Below are positions 7,090 to 8,088 of a stretch of DNA of 8,088 bases, in pieces (within the stretch, counting starts at the first letter, position 1; each line of letters opens with the position of its first letter). Below the pieces are notes generated by a model that had not been told where the DNA came from, did not search any database, and saw nothing but the letters and a program-made list of their open reading frames with translations. The position numbers were made by a program, and so were the translations under genes. This stretch comes from Campylobacteraceae bacterium. Its GTDB lineage: Bacteria; Campylobacterota; Campylobacteria; Campylobacterales; Sulfurospirillaceae. Location of the stretch: assembly GCA_027040375.1 (NCBI GenBank), contig JALUMJ010000101.1:1312-9399 (forward strand), in the 5' to 3' direction.

Positions 7090-8088
7090 TTATTTAGCTG
7101 CTTTTATATTCATGGTTGTATTTAAATACTCATAATCAGAAATTTTAGTCCATGCTCTAACTTTTTTCATATAAGCTTTTTGAGATTCTATAACCTCTTT
7201 AAATTCAGCATTTTTTGCTTCATCTATGGCTAAGAGTTTGTTATTAGCTTTTTTCATGGCAGCTATAACTGATTTAGGGAAAGATTTTACTTTTATGTTT
7301 GGATAATCTTTCTTTATCTTTGCCCAAGCTATTGCACTCATATGGTAGTTTTCTATATACATATCATATGCTGAAAGCTTCATGGCAGCCTTAAGAATAT
7401 CTTGATACTTAGGAGATAATTTCTTGAATTTCTTAATGTTTACAAGGAATTGTAACTCAGTACCTGGTTCATGCCATCCTGTATAATAATAAGGTGCAAC
7501 TTTATGGAAGCCCATTCTTATATCCATTCCCGGTCCAACCCATTCAAGTGCATCGATAGTTCCACGCTCTAGTGAAGTATAAAGTTCACCCGGAGCTATA
7601 TTTGTAACTGTAACACCAAGGTCTGACATAATTTCACCGGCAAATCCTGGAATTCTCATCTTGAGACCTTTAAGGTCATTTACACTGTTTATCTCTTTTC
7701 TAAACCATCCACCCATTTGATTTCCTGTATTTCCACCAGGGAATGAGTAAACTTTATGCTTGGCATATACTTTTTGCATTAATGCCATACCACCACCATA
7801 ATAGAACCAAGCATACTGTTCAGGAGCAATCATGCCAAATGGCATAGTTGTAAAAGGAAGAGTTGCAAGATCTTTGCCTTTCCAATAGTAAGATGCAGAA
7901 TGTCCCATATCATACTGTCCTAGTTTAACCATATCCAAGATACCAAATGGGGACTTGTGTTTATTTTTAGAGTCTATTCTAATAGTAAATTTACCACCAC
8001 TTAGCTCTTTAACCAAATTTGCCATTTCATGAACAGCGTCAGTAAATGGCGGTAAACTAGTACCCCATGTCATAGCCAATTTCCAATG
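7090..8088 (-). CDS. dctP: TRAP transporter solute-binding protein, DctP family, likely for lactate or a 2-oxoacid (5' end missing)
   Basis: This periplasmic protein captures the substrate and delivers it to DctQM. The visible 332 residues run in frame to the right edge (HWKLAMTWGTSLPP...), so the true start, signal peptide and some 25-35 residues are outside the window; internal TTG or ATG codons near 8073-8079 are not starts. Motifs, counted from the first visible residue, are GNTGNQMGGW at 119-128, KMRIPG at 143-148 with the arginine that usually binds the substrate carboxylate, LERGTIDALEWVGP at 173-186, and GWHEPGT at 204-210. The Glu-Trp pair and the nearby Gln are of the kind that hold a cation in the 2-oxoacid (TakP) and calcium-lactate binding proteins of this subgroup. 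That similarity and the adjacent dehydrogenase suggest lactate or pyruvate as substrate; dicarboxylates are less likely. It is followed by two stem-loops and then dctQ. Confidence 0.9.
   Translation of the reverse strand, partial: HWKLAMTWGTSLPPFTDAVHEMANLVKELSGGKFTIRIDSKNKHKSPFGILDMVKLGQYDMGHSASYYWKGKDLATLPFTTMPFGMIAPEQYAWFYYGGGMALMQKVYAKHKVYSFPGGNTGNQMGGWFRKEINSVNDLKGLKMRIPGFAGEIMSDLGVTVTNIAPGELYTSLERGTIDALEWVGPGMDIRMGFHKVAPYYYTGWHEPGTELQFLVNIKKFKKLSPKYQDILKAAMKLSAYDMYIENYHMSAIAWAKIKKDYPNIKVKSFPKSVIAAMKKANNKLLAIDEAKNAEFKEVIESQKAYMKKVRAWTKISDYEYLNTTMNIKAAK

Noticed and set aside
8071..8079. TTG at 8079 or ATG at 8073 as the start of dctP
   Set aside because: The frame stays open to the window edge, these codons fall in the first beta strand of the mature protein, and no signal peptide or ribosome binding site precedes them.

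Overview
The window is AT-rich, densely packed and reads entirely on the minus strand. The protein sequences look like Campylobacterota, for example a marine or free-living Sulfurimonas, Arcobacter or Sulfurospirillum type. The main reasons are the 596-aa carboxyltransferase/biotin protein, which resembles Campylobacter PycB-type proteins, the 941-aa lactate-dehydrogenase-like flavo-iron-sulfur protein, and the AT-rich spacers. No database search was possible, so the taxonomy is an inference.

Layout in the direction of transcription (high to low coordinates): the solute-binding protein of a TRAP transporter (dctP, cut by the right edge); a 105-bp spacer with two strong tandem stem-loops; the small and large TRAP permeases (dctQ and dctM, overlapping by 4 bp); a short spacer with one hairpin; a fused FAD/iron-sulfur 2-hydroxyacid dehydrogenase of the Dld-II type; a 78-bp AT-rich spacer with a candidate promoter and inverted repeats; then oadG, oadA and the first 17 codons of a membrane or secreted protein that by position is probably oadB, cut by the left edge.

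The genes fit one pathway. The TRAP system imports a small 2-hydroxy- or 2-oxo-acid (lactate is the best guess) using an ion gradient, usually Na+. The dehydrogenase oxidises it to the 2-oxoacid (pyruvate) and passes electrons to the respiratory chain. The biotin-dependent OadGAB-type complex links pyruvate/oxaloacetate carboxylation chemistry to Na+ pumping. The substrate and the direction of the biotin enzyme are inferred, not shown.

This is mostly a conventional catabolic locus. I found no mobile element, CRISPR array, RNA gene or unknown defence-like system. The points most worth a second look are the tandem hairpins between dctP and dctQ, the combination of a Na+-coupled importer with a possible Na+ pump, the ambiguous OadA/PycB identity, and the putative regulatory spacer before oadG. 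No gene-free stretch exceeds 300 bases.
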